A DNA stretch of 43,124 nucleotides from Candidatus Kapaibacterium sp. (GTDB taxonomy: Bacteria > Bacteroidota > Ignavibacteria > Kapaibacteriales > UBA4661), in NCBI GenBank assembly GCA_025363605.1, contig JANYDO010000158.1, forward strand, positions 1-43,124. Direction: 5' to 3'. Shown one piece after another: positions 35,945 through 43,124 of this stretch. Position 1 is the stretch's first letter. Each line of letters starts with the position of its first letter. A program made the translations under genes and the position numbers. The notes beneath the pieces are model-generated. The model had not been told where the DNA came from, did not search any database, and saw only the letters and a program-made list of their open reading frames with translations.

Positions 35945-36122
35945 ATTCGCTCGGAATTGATAAAGTTGAAAAGCCGTGAAGAGAAGCAATGAAGCGGTTT
36001 GTGGCTTGTGTACGGCGGAGCAGGAAAAGTTGTTACGAAATTTTTTTTGAGTGTCTTGTCACAAATCGTGCTCATGGTGGTCTTACTTCTATCAACGATT
36101 TATTTCACTTTTTTACGAATAT

Positions 36123-36803
36123 ATGAATTCCTTGCTTGATTCTCCCGTACAGCGTACAAAACACGCTCAGGGTGCTGCGTCGAACAAAATAAGTGTTGAC
36201 CGCCTTCGCCAACTTCACCGTTTTGCAGGGCTGACGCTTGCAGTGTTTATTGGTTTGCACCTTATCAATCACCTTTTTGCGCTGGTTTCGATTGCGCAGC
36301 ATATCAAAGTTATGGATGCTTTTCGCCTTATCTATCGCAATCCTCTTGGCGAGGCGTTGCTGCTGCTTGCGATTATGGTGCAAGTGCCGAGTGGCATTAT
36401 GCTCGTTAGGCGCAAGGGATGGCGTGGTCTGCCGCTTGCAGAGCGGGCGCAAGTGGCTTCCGGCGGGTATTTAGCATTTTTTCTTGTCGCTCACGTGTTT
36501 GCCGTGATGATGGGGCGCTACTTTTTTCACGTTGACACAAATTTTTACTTTGCTTCTGCTGTGCTTTTTAGCCCTGTGTGGCTCTTTTATGTGGTGTATT
36601 ATGGTTTGTCGGTTGTGTCGGTCTTTACGCACGTAGCCAGTATTCATTATCAAAAAATGCTGCCTCGCACAAGCCCACAACGCGCACAAACACAAGCATT
36701 GGCGATTGTTGGAATAGGAGTTGTTATCACGGTGCTGATTTTGCTTGTATTTTCAGGTGCTGTGTATGAAATTAGAATTCCGCCTGCTTACAAGTGGTGG
36801 TAA
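36123..36803 (+). CDS. Cytochrome-b-like membrane protein, mirror copy
   Basis: Identical to 6322-7002. ATG 36123 has no Shine-Dalgarno (ttttttacgaatATG), like sdhC next to it, which is common in Bacteroidota-type genomes. Confidence 0.7.
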   Translation: MNSLLDSPVQRTKHAQGAASNKISVDRLRQLHRFAGLTLAVFIGLHLINHLFALVSIAQHIKVMDAFRLIYRNPLGEALLLLAIMVQVPSGIMLVRRKGWRGLPLAERAQVASGGYLAFFLVAHVFAVMMGRYFFHVDTNFYFASAVLFSPVWLFYVVYYGLSVVSVFTHVASIHYQKMLPRTSPQRAQTQALAIVGIGVVITVLILLVFSGAVYEIRIPPAYKWW

Positions 36804-36833
36804 GATACATTTTTTCACTTTCTCCAAAACGAT

Positions 36834-37499
36834 ATGAATACCGCATCAACTCTTTCGCCGAGTATCTTTCTGACGAGCAGTATTGGCAAAAAATTCACCG
36901 TTGCGCTAACGGGAATTTCGCTCGTGGGATTTCTCTTGGAACACGCCGTTAGTAATCTTCTTCTGCTCAACCCTGACCCCGCGCCATACCTTGCGTATGC
37001 AGCATTCATGGGAACAAATATCATTATTCGCGTTCTGGAAATCAGCTTGTTTCTTGGTTTCGCTCTGCATATCGCATCGGCGTTGCTGGTGCAGTTCAAT
37101 AACCGTCAGGCACGTCCCGCCCGCTACGCCGTGCAGCGCCGCTCCGCAAAGTCGTGGTTCTCGCGGGCGATGTTATTTTCGGGGAGCATTACGTTTATTT
37201 TCCTCACGGTGCATCTGGGACGATTTTTCGTGCCGCACAAAGTCTTACACACAAGCCATCTGGATTTATATGCCGATACGCGGCTTGCGTTCAGCAATCC
37301 TTGGTACGTAGCGTTTTATGTCGTGGCAATGATTCTGCTCGGAATTCACCTTGCGCATGGCGTGCAGAGCGCCCTTCAGACCTTTGGCTTGCAGTCGTCG
37401 CGTTCAGCTCGTGCGGTACGCATCGCAGGGTATGTGTATGCCGTGCTTGTGCCGGGTATGCTGGCGCTGATTCCACTATGGATTTATTTTGCAGGATAG
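36834..37499 (+). CDS. sdhC: Succinate dehydrogenase cytochrome b subunit, mirror copy
   Basis: Identical to 5626-6291. Both this gene and its upstream partner begin shortly after a similar ttcacttt stretch, possibly a shared leader feature. Confidence 0.86.
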   Translation: MNTASTLSPSIFLTSSIGKKFTVALTGISLVGFLLEHAVSNLLLLNPDPAPYLAYAAFMGTNIIIRVLEISLFLGFALHIASALLVQFNNRQARPARYAVQRRSAKSWFSRAMLFSGSITFIFLTVHLGRFFVPHKVLHTSHLDLYADTRLAFSNPWYVAFYVVAMILLGIHLAHGVQSALQTFGLQSSRSARAVRIAGYVYAVLVPGMLALIPLWIYFAG

Positions 37500-37648
37500 A
37501 GCGCAATGTTTCGGTCGCATTTAGTTAGTGAGGGAGATGAGGAAAAATATCTTCCCAAATGGGCAAAATTCTGTAACTTCGCTCTTTGAAATTGCGTAGG
37601 TAAGACCGTGACGCGTTACTTCTTTATTTCACTTCATGCCGACAAACC

Positions 37649-38881
37649 ATGATTCACCCCATTTTCCCTAGTCGTAAACCACGCACTGATGCGCTTATCT
37701 TTGCCCTCGGCGCATTATCGCTGGTGGTGTGTTTTCTCTTACGTGATTATTGGGTCTTTAAGCCGCTTGAGCCGACGTTTCAAGAGCGATTGACGGCGGT
37801 GAGCGATAGTGTAATTACGAAATCAGGTTTGGTGCGGGATTCCGTCGAAATAATGACCGAAGTGAGCGTGGACACGGAGCTTCTGGATACGCTGAAGTCT
37901 CGATATGGAGTCGGTACGCGAATGTACCTTGATACGGCAGACGCTCAACAAGTGCTGTATCGCGTCAAAATTCGCAAAAAAGAAAAGGGTAGTATGGGCA
38001 TCAATTTTTCTGCCGGCAATCGTGAACGTACGCCCTCAAAGTCCAGTCAAAGCGTTGCTGATGAAGATTTTTTACGCACGCTTTGGTTGAATGAGCATTG
38101 TGATATTGTCGGGGCAACTCAGCATCTGAATGACTCCCTGCCTCCGGGAACGGATACCAATGCCGTGCGTGAGCGCCTTGTTGGATTTATCCCGCAGTCT
38201 TTCAAAAAGCAGTCTCTGGTCTGGAGAGCGGATACAAACAGTGCGGAAAAATTTGGCTTTGTGGCTTTGCTTGGGAAAGACTCTCTGCTCAAAAAAGAAT
38301 TACTGGTCTCAGCTACTAAAGTTTCTACCTCGCCGGTTGTTTGGTCTGTGGAGTGGCAGCGCCGCGTGAGTACGATTGCGCCTCCAAGCCCTAAAAATGG
38401 CAATGGAAGCGCTTTCTCCCCGAAGACTGTCGTTACGATTATCTTCTGGGTTATCGTTATCATTTGCATTTTTGGATTGGGAATTGTCTGGATAACTCGC
38501 TTGCGTATCAAGGCGGTGAATCTTTGGATTTTGGGAATATCCGTTCTCACTGGTTTTTCGTGGACTGCATATATGATGGGCGTAACGGATATTCCGTGGA
38601 TAGTAGTTGTAGTCGTATTTATTTTTTATACCTTGGGATTTGGTTTCTTTTTTATTTCCGTGCCAATAGCAAGCATCGTCTCTATCATGCGCGAAGTTAT
38701 CCCGGAGAAATTTTATACGATTATGCGTTTTCGTGATAAGCCACTGAACTCATTTCACTTGGGGCGGATGCTGCTTTTGGGGCTGAGTTTCGGTGCTTTT
38801 TGTTCGGCATCCCTTCTTCTATTGCCATACATGGGTGAACGTTATGGCATCCCTTCTCTGGCTGTTTTTCATCTCAAATAG
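37649..38881 (+). CDS. Membrane sensor-like protein, N-terminal half of split phosphatase, mirror copy
   Basis: Identical to 4244-5476. The TAG stop is at 38879-38881; its last bases form part of AGGA (38880-38883), which could serve re-initiation at TTG 38894. Confidence 0.76.
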   Translation: MIHPIFPSRKPRTDALIFALGALSLVVCFLLRDYWVFKPLEPTFQERLTAVSDSVITKSGLVRDSVEIMTEVSVDTELLDTLKSRYGVGTRMYLDTADAQQVLYRVKIRKKEKGSMGINFSAGNRERTPSKSSQSVADEDFLRTLWLNEHCDIVGATQHLNDSLPPGTDTNAVRERLVGFIPQSFKKQSLVWRADTNSAEKFGFVALLGKDSLLKKELLVSATKVSTSPVVWSVEWQRRVSTIAPPSPKNGNGSAFSPKTVVTIIFWVIVIICIFGLGIVWITRLRIKAVNLWILGISVLTGFSWTAYMMGVTDIPWIVVVVVFIFYTLGFGFFFISVPIASIVSIMREVIPEKFYTIMRFRDKPLNSFHLGRMLLLGLSFGAFCSASLLLLPYMGERYGIPSLAVFHLK

Positions 38882-38893
38882 GATTATTACACG

Positions 38894-40102
38894 TTGCCTT
38901 TTATGCTGCGTTCTGCAATTGCTTCGGTAGCCAATGCAATAGGTGGGGTGATGACCGTTTCATTTATCGTTACCACAATTCCTGTGATGCTGGCGTATTG
39001 GCTTTTGCCGCGAAAATATGCTGCTCTGTTCGCATTGCTTTTCACATCTCTTTTGTGGGGTTTATTCGAGGCAACGCAAGGTCTGAATGTGCCGACAATC
39101 CTCGCGCAAGCTATTATCCGGGGATGGATAGGGTTTGCGGTATTGTACTATGGTGATATGCTCGCATTGGTAGCATTTGTGGCGGTGGAGTCGTTTTTGA
39201 TTTCCATAGGCACGTTTGCCTCGCATCCGATATTGCTTGTTTGTCTTGGAGCGGTACTCTTTCTGGTTGTTGTTTTGGGAGGCATTGCCTATCAAAAGAA
39301 TGCACCGGAAGCGGTCAGTGAAGCCGATTACAAGCCCGATTTCCTTTCGCTTTTGGAAGAAAATGAGCGAATGCACCAAGAAATCGCTGCTGCCAAAAGT
39401 GTGCAGCAAAAGCTCTTGCCCCGTTCTCTGCCTACGTTTGACAGTGTTGTCGTAAGCGCAGCGTGTATTCCGGCGTATGAAGTGGGCGGAGATTACTACG
39501 ACTTTTTTCCGCTTGATGACAAACGGCTTGGGGTCTTGATTGGTGACGTGTCGGGGAAGGGTATTTCGGCTGCATTCTATATTACTCTTGCCAAAGGTGT
39601 GATTGTTTCGCAGGTACGTAATGTCGGTTCGCCGTCGGATGTGCTGCACCGCGTGAACTCGCTGCTCTATGGCGTGATGGAGCGTGGCAAATTTGTGTCC
39701 ATGATCTACGGCATTTACGATACACATTCACGCGAATTTTCCTTTTCCAATGCCGGGCATAACCCGCTTGTGGTGCGACGTGTGAATGGTGAAATGCAAA
39801 CAATTTCTGCAAAAGGGATGGCGATTGGCTTAGACAAAGGCGAACGTTTTGAACGAGCCGTAACGACGGCAAGCGTAACGCTGGAAAAAGGCGATTGTAT
39901 CTTGCTCTATACTGACGGCGTAACCGAAGCAATGAACACTAATCATGCGGAATACGGAGAAGAGCGCATGATGCAAGCCGTCCAAGCCGCCCCGCTCAAT
40001 GCTGCGGATATTGTTTCAGCAGCTTTAGCCGATGTCCGTAAATTTGCGGGCAAAGCCCATCAACACGATGATATTACGCTCGTGGCGCTTCAGGCGGTGT
40101 GA
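38894..40102 (+). CDS. SpoIIE/PP2C-type phosphatase, mirror copy
   Basis: Identical to 3023-4231. It is in frame with the preceding gene (1245 bases, 415 codons, from start to start). TTG 38894 and ATG 38903 are both possible starts. Confidence 0.88.
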   Translation: MPFMLRSAIASVANAIGGVMTVSFIVTTIPVMLAYWLLPRKYAALFALLFTSLLWGLFEATQGLNVPTILAQAIIRGWIGFAVLYYGDMLALVAFVAVESFLISIGTFASHPILLVCLGAVLFLVVVLGGIAYQKNAPEAVSEADYKPDFLSLLEENERMHQEIAAAKSVQQKLLPRSLPTFDSVVVSAACIPAYEVGGDYYDFFPLDDKRLGVLIGDVSGKGISAAFYITLAKGVIVSQVRNVGSPSDVLHRVNSLLYGVMERGKFVSMIYGIYDTHSREFSFSNAGHNPLVVRRVNGEMQTISAKGMAIGLDKGERFERAVTTASVTLEKGDCILLYTDGVTEAMNTNHAEYGEERMMQAVQAAPLNAADIVSAALADVRKFAGKAHQHDDITLVALQAV

Positions 40103-40274
40103 TGATATTTTTTGTTGTCGGAGTAAGGTTATATCTGGTTTCTGTGCGGTTTCTGTGTGCTATTGGGAGTGCCCTTCCTACCTGCTTTTTTGTTCACTGA
40201 ACGTATATCCATTACACGAAAATACCACTTTTTTGGTATGATTCTCCGGCTCAAAAAGTGCTATCTTGCGTTTT

Positions 40275-40310
40275 GGTCGAGTTTCCATATGATTATGCCC
40301 AAACTCGGCC
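40275..40310 (+). promoter_or_regulatory. Stem-loop upstream of the SBBP-protein gene, mirror copy
   Basis: Mirror of 2815-2850. A second weaker inverted pair (cacttttt 40226-40233, aaaaagtg 40253-40260) lies just upstream. Confidence 0.3.
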
Positions 40311-40352
40311 GTATCACTTTGTAATATCCCTCAGACAGAAACGGGAGCCCCC

Positions 40353-43124
40353 ATGAATGTCCTTACACTCTTCCCTCGCTGGCAGAACGTCTTGCAATGC
40401 TTACCACTACTTGTGGTCACGGTATTCGCATTCGGTACTTCTTTGCCGCTCTCTGCGCAAACAACACCGCAGATAACGGAAATGCTGAAAAAGCATCATG
40501 AGTCTCAAAGGCAAGCATTTTCGCCGCCGAAGCAACTCACCTTTATCGAAAACAAAGGGCAGTGGCAGGGCAACGCCGAACTCGGTACACCGCGCTTTCT
40601 CGCAAAACTCGGTGGCGCAAACATCTGGGTTACCGACGACGGCTTGGTCTATGATTTCTACAAGCGTGAGAAGTCAGGAGCGGCGGCATCACGAATGAAA
40701 CTGCTTCCGCACCTTGATGTATTGCATGCCGCAGAAGAAGCACAAAAGCCTGAGCGCGTCGAAGGACACGTCGTGAAAATGAAGTTCGACGGCGCAAATG
40801 CAAAAAATGCAAACGCAAAAACCACCGTGCGTGGAATGAAGCAACAATCGGGCTTCCACAACTACTTTCTTGGTAACGACAGCACCAAATGGGCAACCGA
40901 CGTGCCGCTTTACGACGAAGCTATTATTGGTGAGGTGTACGACGGCATTGCTGCCAAAATATACTTTGAAGGTAATTCCGTCCGCTACGACATGATTGTT
41001 CAGCCCGGCGCAGACCCCAGCAACATAGCTCTTTCCTTTGAAGGCACTGAACATATTTTCACCAATTCTTCGGGCGACCTTGTGATGAAAACCTCGCTCG
41101 GCGACGTGGTGCAGGGGAAACTCTTTGCGTATCAAGTCATAAATGGCAAAAAACACCAGATTCCATGCACTTTCGCACTTAAAAATCAACACTCAACACT
41201 CAACACTGACAACATCTCCTTCGCCCTTGGCAGCTACGACCCCGCACTCCCGCTGGTGATTGACCCCGTTTTGTGGAGTACCTTTTTGGGCGGGACGATT
41301 GCAGACAATCCGATCGCAATCACGGTGGATGGCTCAGGCAGTACCTACACGACCGGATACACAGCTTCGACAAACTTTCCAACCACCGCGGGAGCTTATC
41401 AATTAACCTATGCAGGTGGTCTTGATGATGGATTTTTGACCAAACTGAATCCTTCGGGATCCACTCTTGTTTTTTCTACATACTTTGGAGGCACAACAGG
41501 TACTGACAGAGCAACGTCAATGGTGATTGATGGTTCGGGAAATGTATATTGTGGGGGACAAACAGGTTCAACGGATTTTCCTACTACGGCTGGCGCTTTA
41601 CAAACAATAACTCCCGGCGGTGGAACCGATGGTTTTATAGTGAAGTTTAATTCTACTGGTACTGCTCGCGTATATTCTACCTATTTGGGAGGTAGTTTGA
41701 GTGAACAAGGCGTGGGATTGTGTCTGGACGGCTCGGGAAATTTATTTGCCTCAACTTCGACAAACAGCGGAAATTTTCCCGTTACTGCCGGGGCATATGA
41801 TATGACTGCAAACGGAGGATGGGATGGTGCCGTTGTGCAAATGAATGCCACGGGGTCAGCTATTGTTGCTGGCACATACTTCGGGGGCAACGGGAATGAT
41901 TATGCGTCCTACATAGGTGTAAATGGTGTGGGAGAAATATATATTTCTAGTGTTACTGACGGCGGAACATTTCCTACCACTGCCGGAGCATATCAAACAA
42001 CTTATGGGGGCGGAGCTTTTGATGGTTATGTTGCAAAATTTAATTCTACACTTACAACTCTAGTAGCTTCCACTTTTGTCGGAGGAGCCTTGCAAGACGA
42101 GCTTTTTGGCGGATTAGTTGTGGATGCAACTGGTAATGCATATGCTGCAGGACGATCGGCCGGGGGATTTCCTATTACAACAGGTCCGGCATATTCTGGG
42201 GGTTCTTTTGATGGAATTGTGTGTCAGCTGAATTCCTCCTTGTCATCCATGAGTTTTTCACGCTACATTGGCGGTTCGGGGCTAGATGATTTACAAAGTC
42301 TTTGTCGAGATGGAGCAACAGGTGAAATATTCGTAGTTGGTTATACCGACAGCCCAAACTATCCTACGTCTGTCAGTGCCTACCAAACTGCTATTGCTGG
42401 AGGGTACGACATCGTGCTAACAAAGCTCAATAGCGCAGCTTCTACAATTTTGTATTCAAGTTACATAGGCGGTACAGCAGACGACATCGGTAAATTTATT
42501 ACCTTTAGTGCTACAAACACCGTGTATCTTTCAGGTACAGCCAGCTCCTCATTTCCCACTACCGCAGGCGCGTACCAAACTTCTTACGGCGGCGGCACTG
42601 CAGACGGTTTCGTTACAAAATTCCTCACCGTGCCGGAAGCACCCACCGTTACCTCCTTCACCGCCACCACAGGCTATCCCGGTCTCGGCATCGTGATAAA
42701 CGGCACAAACTTCACGGGCGTTACCCAAGTGCAGTTCGGCGGCGTAAATTCGCCGTCTTTCACCGTTATTTCCCCCACGCAGCTTGTGGCGGCAGTTCCG
42801 GCGGGTGGTGCAAGCGGCTCGGTGAGCGTTACCAACGGCGGCGGCACGGGTTCGCTGGCGGGCTTTACCTTTACGGGAACAGTGCCGCAGGTTTCGACCG
42901 TTGCGGGGAATGGCGCGGGCGCGGGATATGCTGATGGCACGCAAGGTGCAGCATTGTTGAACAATCCATATGGTATTGCCATAGATGCAGGTGGAAACAT
43001 TTATGAGTCAGACCGTAATAATCACCGCATTCGCAAAATTACTCCTGCGGGCGTTGTTACGACGTTGGCAGGAAGCGGCGTTGCAGGCTGGAATGATGCT
43101 ACGGGGACGGCGGCGCAGTTTAAT
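40353..43124 (+). CDS. Secreted SBBP-repeat protein with IPT/TIG and NHL modules, mirror copy (3' partial)
   Basis: Identical to 1-2772 and cut at the same codon (residue 924, within an NHL repeat). ACGGGAG lies before ATG 40353 as a ribosome site, and the following 36 residues form a signal peptide, which fixes the start. Confidence 0.88.
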   Translation, partial: MNVLTLFPRWQNVLQCLPLLVVTVFAFGTSLPLSAQTTPQITEMLKKHHESQRQAFSPPKQLTFIENKGQWQGNAELGTPRFLAKLGGANIWVTDDGLVYDFYKREKSGAAASRMKLLPHLDVLHAAEEAQKPERVEGHVVKMKFDGANAKNANAKTTVRGMKQQSGFHNYFLGNDSTKWATDVPLYDEAIIGEVYDGIAAKIYFEGNSVRYDMIVQPGADPSNIALSFEGTEHIFTNSSGDLVMKTSLGDVVQGKLFAYQVINGKKHQIPCTFALKNQHSTLNTDNISFALGSYDPALPLVIDPVLWSTFLGGTIADNPIAITVDGSGSTYTTGYTASTNFPTTAGAYQLTYAGGLDDGFLTKLNPSGSTLVFSTYFGGTTGTDRATSMVIDGSGNVYCGGQTGSTDFPTTAGALQTITPGGGTDGFIVKFNSTGTARVYSTYLGGSLSEQGVGLCLDGSGNLFASTSTNSGNFPVTAGAYDMTANGGWDGAVVQMNATGSAIVAGTYFGGNGNDYASYIGVNGVGEIYISSVTDGGTFPTTAGAYQTTYGGGAFDGYVAKFNSTLTTLVASTFVGGALQDELFGGLVVDATGNAYAAGRSAGGFPITTGPAYSGGSFDGIVCQLNSSLSSMSFSRYIGGSGLDDLQSLCRDGATGEIFVVGYTDSPNYPTSVSAYQTAIAGGYDIVLTKLNSAASTILYSSYIGGTADDIGKFITFSATNTVYLSGTASSSFPTTAGAYQTSYGGGTADGFVTKFLTVPEAPTVTSFTATTGYPGLGIVINGTNFTGVTQVQFGGVNSPSFTVISPTQLVAAVPAGGASGSVSVTNGGGTGSLAGFTFTGTVPQVSTVAGNGAGAGYADGTQGAALLNNPYGIAIDAGGNIYESDRNNHRIRKITPAGVVTTLAGSGVAGWNDATGTAAQFN
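41186..41206. repeat. Heptamer array inside the SBBP-protein gene, mirror copy
   Basis: tcaacac three times, in frame within the N-terminal domain. Confidence 0.65.

Larger units (their letters stand above)
1..43124. repeat. Perfect inverted repeat spanning the whole window (two 21,562-bp arms, no spacer)
   Basis: The first bases (attaaactgc) are the reverse complement of the last (gcagtttaat). All paired genes satisfy x' = 43125-x with identical translations, and intergenic stretches compared by eye also match. The axis lies between 21562 and 21563. Symmetry reaching exactly both ends, with the same gene cut at the same codon on each side, fits a molecule or contig joined to its own complement. 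A read through a missed hairpin adapter, a template/complement chimera or a fold-back amplification product would give this. A genuine inverted duplication or a replicated hairpin telomere is possible but would not be expected to be centred so exactly. Treat the unique sequence as 21,562 bp and do not count genes as duplicated. Confidence 0.98.

Noticed and set aside
1-43124. Two functional copies of every gene (large inverted duplication)
   Set aside because: Exact identity, exact centring and symmetric truncation at both ends favour an artefact; the second arm should not count as independent evidence.
1-43124. Composite mobile element or linear plasmid bounded by inverted repeats
   Set aside because: No transposase, integrase, replication, partition or telomere resolvase gene is recognisable, and there is no unique DNA between the arms.

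Overview
The window is one 21,562-base sequence followed immediately by its exact reverse complement. Every position x pairs with 43125-x, there is no spacer, and the centre lies between 21562 and 21563. Every gene therefore appears twice on opposite strands with an identical protein, and both window ends stop in the same codon of the same gene. Because the symmetry axis is exactly in the middle and the symmetry runs to both ends, the simplest reading is a fold-back artefact: a read or contig joined to its own complement. The real content is then one 21.5 kb segment with 18 genes. Both arms are annotated. Left-arm entries carry the functional description; right-arm entries add start-site and context details.

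The gene content suggests a Bacteroidota/Chlorobiota-type (FCB group) bacterium. Signs are an SBBP-repeat surface protein with IPT/TIG and NHL modules, a DUF1800/DUF1501 pair whose DUF1501 member ends in a type IX secretion-like tail, a b558-family SdhC, several genes without a clear Shine-Dalgarno, and a TAnnTTTG-type promoter candidate. The phylum is an inference; there is no rRNA or other marker. I recognised no tRNA, rRNA, CRISPR array, transposase, integrase or phage gene.

Layout in left-arm coordinates: 1-2772 is the 5' part of a large secreted SBBP-repeat protein (minus). 3023-5476 holds a SpoIIE/PP2C phosphatase and a membrane protein in one reading frame, separated by a single TAG, probably one split signalling gene. 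5626-7002 encodes SdhC and a second cytochrome-b-like membrane protein. 7181-8278 is an acyltransferase (plus). 8481-12305 is a minus-strand run: ECF41-like sigma factor, creatininase-family hydrolase, unknown helical protein and small membrane protein. 12579-13409 is trhO (plus). 13440-17754 is a minus-strand operon of DUF1501, DUF1800 and a deacetylase-like lipoprotein. 18044-21526 is plus: an SDR oxidoreductase, then DUF1569, a 53-residue membrane protein and a sodium:solute symporter.

The most distinctive non-coding signal is a set of short word repeats in or beside gene junctions. They include exact 10-bp and 14-bp tandem duplications, a heptamer array inside a coding region, and two long imperfect hairpins built from repeated words. 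I found no clear new defence or mobile system; the best leads are the amber-split phosphatase, the word repeats and the Tat-plus-type-IX DUF1501 protein.
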